NCBI GenBank assembly: GCA_026874595.1
Contig: JAPPUL010000082.1
Span: forward strand, 186,001-250,000
Source: Sipunculus nudus
Lineage: Eukaryota > Annelida > Sipuncula > Golfingiida > Sipunculidae
Length of the DNA: 64,000 nt
Direction: 5' to 3'
A program made the translations under genes and the position numbers. Position 1 is the first letter of the stretch, and each line of letters starts with the position of its first letter. Below the pieces are notes generated by a model. It saw nothing but the letters and a program-made list of their open reading frames with translations, did no database searches and was not told the origin of the DNA. Below are positions 61,969 through 64,000 of this stretch, piece after piece.

Positions 61969-64000
61969 TTACCCTTTTTTCTTCTTTAAATATTTCATAA
62001 GCTCCCTCTCATACTGCTTGGCCTCTTTACTACTACCTTGCCTCCTATATGATATTATCAATCCCTTTAATAACGAGATGCGTAATTTATCATACTTCCC
62101 TCCTCCTCTTAACGTCTTTAGATTAGACAAAACCTCTTTATAATACAATATCGACAACTTGTATTTTTTTGCTTTTAATAAATTACCCGCAAGCAAATTA
62201 CCACTGTTTAACATGTTACTAACTACCATATTATATAATCTATGCTTTGGCTTTCCATTTAGATAGTAATACGCATTCTTAAAATTATCGTATGATTTTA
62301 ATACATCATTACTATGATAATATACGCCAAGGCTATAATATGTCCTTATTATCCCATCTTCATCCTTTGACAATAGAAAAAAATTAAGACTTAGTTTATA
62401 ATACTTTAGCATGTTTTTACGATCTTTAAGCTCACCATAAACCCCTGCAAGCCCCGTTGAGGCATTCCCAGCCCCTTTATTATCCCTCACCCCTCGGCTT
62501 ATTTCAAGCGCTTTTGAAAAACTGCTTATTGCTTCTTTATACTCCCTGTCCTCTGTTGAAGCATAGCCAAGTTTTAGCAATATCGTATTTATATACTGTG
62601 GTATTAGCTCTATCGCCCCTATATCTCCCCTCCTGTAATATCTAAGACCCTTATAGAAAAATTCAAGCGCCTTCTCGTAATCCTTCTCCTTATAATAAAC
62701 GTAACCTATATTCGCATACGTTATCCCTATCGATGCTCGGTTTTCAAGCTCCTTATAAATTACTAGTACCTTCCCAAGTATCAATAAAGCATCTGCATAC
62801 TCTTTTCTATTTAGATATTCCTTTATCCATGCCTCATAAACAAGTGATAAGTCTATTGATGCATATACTGCACCCTTTACATCTCCTCCCACTTCCGATA
62901 ACTGTCTTGCCCTCTGGTATAATCTCTCTGCCGATTTAAACTTCCCACTACGAAACATTACGTTCCCGCGGGATAGCAATATTTTTATAGTGTCTGCTCT
63001 GTCTTCCTCCTTTAAAAGCAATTCTGCTTCGTCAAGGACCTTTAGGGCTTCCTTATATTTTCTTTGCTTTGTATACATATCTGACAAATTGATATATATT
63101 CCCACCATCGAGTTATCTTTTATCCTGCCACCACCATAGGACTCAGCACTCAGCTTATAATATCTTTCCGCCTCTTTATACCTCCCTAATTTACCATATA
63201 CAAAACCTAGGTTATTCAATATCTTTATCCGCTGCGCGCTATCTCCTCTAAGTCCCTTTTGTATCTCGTAGCTTTTTAAAAATTCCTTAAGTGCTAACTC
63301 ATATTTTCTATCCCCCATAAACACAAAGCCTTTGTTATTTTGTGCACTAGACTCCCCCACCTTGTCTCCTGTCTTACGGCTAAGCCTTTCTACCTCTTCA
63401 AACTCTTTAAACGCACTTTGCCTATCTCCTTGATTAAGATATAAGGTCCCTAGGTAATTACGCGCAAGTACTTGGCCTTGATAATCTTTTATCTTTATAC
63501 TATCATTAAGGCCGCTCTCAAAATACTTAATCGCTTGCGAAACCTGTTCTGTTACATAGTATACATAACCTATATTTATATTTGTATTTGCTTTAAGCCA
63601 CGTTAGTTTATAATCTTTTGCTTGCTCTAATATCTTCTCAAAAATCTTAAGCCCTTCCTCATACTTACCCTGGGATACCTCTGCTTGGGCAAGCGAACTT
63701 AGGACAAAAGTTGACTTTGGATTGAATTTTAAAGCTCGTCGTAAAAATCTTACATGCGTTTCGGTATCTGTTTCCTTATAGCCTATCCCTATCTGTAAAA
63801 AACATTCTGATATCCGTCCCTTTATTCCCACATAGTCCGGGTTTTCATTATATATTGCCTCGTAATACTTAAGCGCTTGGCGATATTTTCCCTCTCGCTC
63901 CTTTGCAAAACCTAAATTATATAATTTAGCTTCCCGACTATCTTTTACTACTTCTTGGAAATCTTTATACAATAGGAAATAGTTACTACGATTTTTAAAA
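61969..64000 (-). CDS. TPR-repeat protein, 5' end beyond the window
   Basis: At least 667 residues almost entirely of tetratricopeptide repeats, about fifteen by eye (for example KYYEAIYNENPDYVGIKGRI, GNASTGLAGVYGELKDRKN), some of the 40-residue kind seen in scaffold and signalling proteins. The first start-like codon is TTG at 63970-63972, but the frame is open to the window edge, so the gene is probably longer. It has no catalytic domain in the visible part and resembles the TPR half of the caspase-fold lipoprotein. Confidence 0.85.
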   Translation of the reverse strand, partial: FKNRSNYFLLYKDFQEVVKDSREAKLYNLGFAKEREGKYRQALKYYEAIYNENPDYVGIKGRISECFLQIGIGYKETDTETHVRFLRRALKFNPKSTFVLSSLAQAEVSQGKYEEGLKIFEKILEQAKDYKLTWLKANTNINIGYVYYVTEQVSQAIKYFESGLNDSIKIKDYQGQVLARNYLGTLYLNQGDRQSAFKEFEEVERLSRKTGDKVGESSAQNNKGFVFMGDRKYELALKEFLKSYEIQKGLRGDSAQRIKILNNLGFVYGKLGRYKEAERYYKLSAESYGGGRIKDNSMVGIYINLSDMYTKQRKYKEALKVLDEAELLLKEEDRADTIKILLSRGNVMFRSGKFKSAERLYQRARQLSEVGGDVKGAVYASIDLSLVYEAWIKEYLNRKEYADALLILGKVLVIYKELENRASIGITYANIGYVYYKEKDYEKALEFFYKGLRYYRRGDIGAIELIPQYINTILLKLGYASTEDREYKEAISSFSKALEISRGVRDNKGAGNASTGLAGVYGELKDRKNMLKYYKLSLNFFLLSKDEDGIIRTYYSLGVYYHSNDVLKSYDNFKNAYYYLNGKPKHRLYNMVVSNMLNSGNLLAGNLLKAKKYKLSILYYKEVLSNLKTLRGGGKYDKLRISLLKGLIISYRRQGSSKEAKQYERELMKYLKKKKG

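Overview
The window is AT-rich, gene-dense bacterial chromosome. Genes begin with ATG, GTG or TTG behind good Shine-Dalgarno sites; the Xaa-Pro aminopeptidase has the full GGAGGTGAT. Outer-membrane barrels, lipoproteins, an MlaF-type ABC ATPase, phosphatidylserine decarboxylase and a periplasmic M16 protease indicate a double-membraned organism. Nothing fixes the phylum. The long Prs variant and the mixture of families would suit Spirochaetota or a similar deep lineage, but that is a guess. There is no prophage, insertion sequence or CRISPR array; most of the window is core housekeeping.

Layout. 0-3 kb: glyA and pyk. 3.2-9.6 kb (minus): a degenerate CCA-adding-enzyme homologue, Xaa-Pro aminopeptidase, lysA and two low-complexity proteins. 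9.7-11.5 kb: a phospholipase-D-fold protein and two tiny ORFs. 11.5-16.6 kb: a DUF1015 gene facing a cluster of CysM-like synthase, JAMM protease, CysO-like sulfur carrier and MoeB/rhodanese, which reads as a protein-thiocarboxylate route to cysteine. 16.6-23.9 kb: dnaE, then tRNA-Ser(GGA), SRP RNA, dnaX, ybaB and recR, an arrangement also known from Bacillus. 23.9-35.2 kb: CDF transporter, a long two-domain ThyX, gpsA, queD-queE, msrA, an unknown gene, fused cobA-hemD, psd, a NIF3 family gene and an HU gene. 35.5-48.3 kb: mnmG, an NlpC/P60 gene with a 5 x 149-bp array over its 3' end, rsmD, prs, accA, an MlaF-like ATPase followed by two copies of its own 3' end, an ECF sigma factor, ribE, a GT-C-like membrane protein, a second HU gene and an EF-G paralogue. 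48.3-56.5 kb: M16 protease, ubiX, bioA-bioD, pyrF and pepA. 56.6-64 kb: an envelope cluster of barrels, lipoproteins, a DUF4384-like protein, a caspase-fold/TPR lipoprotein lacking both catalytic residues, and a long TPR protein running off the right edge.

Three patterns go beyond the gene list. First, strand composition changes in blocks of 3-13 kb that do not follow the orientation of individual genes and sometimes change inside a gene. Second, short tandem repeats sit right against stop or start codons at more than a dozen genes, and at least three are copies of the gene's own 3' end. Third, the 149-bp array next to mnmG carries a perfect DnaA box (TTATCCACA) in every unit, plus a one-mismatch box, making it a candidate origin or DnaA-binding locus.
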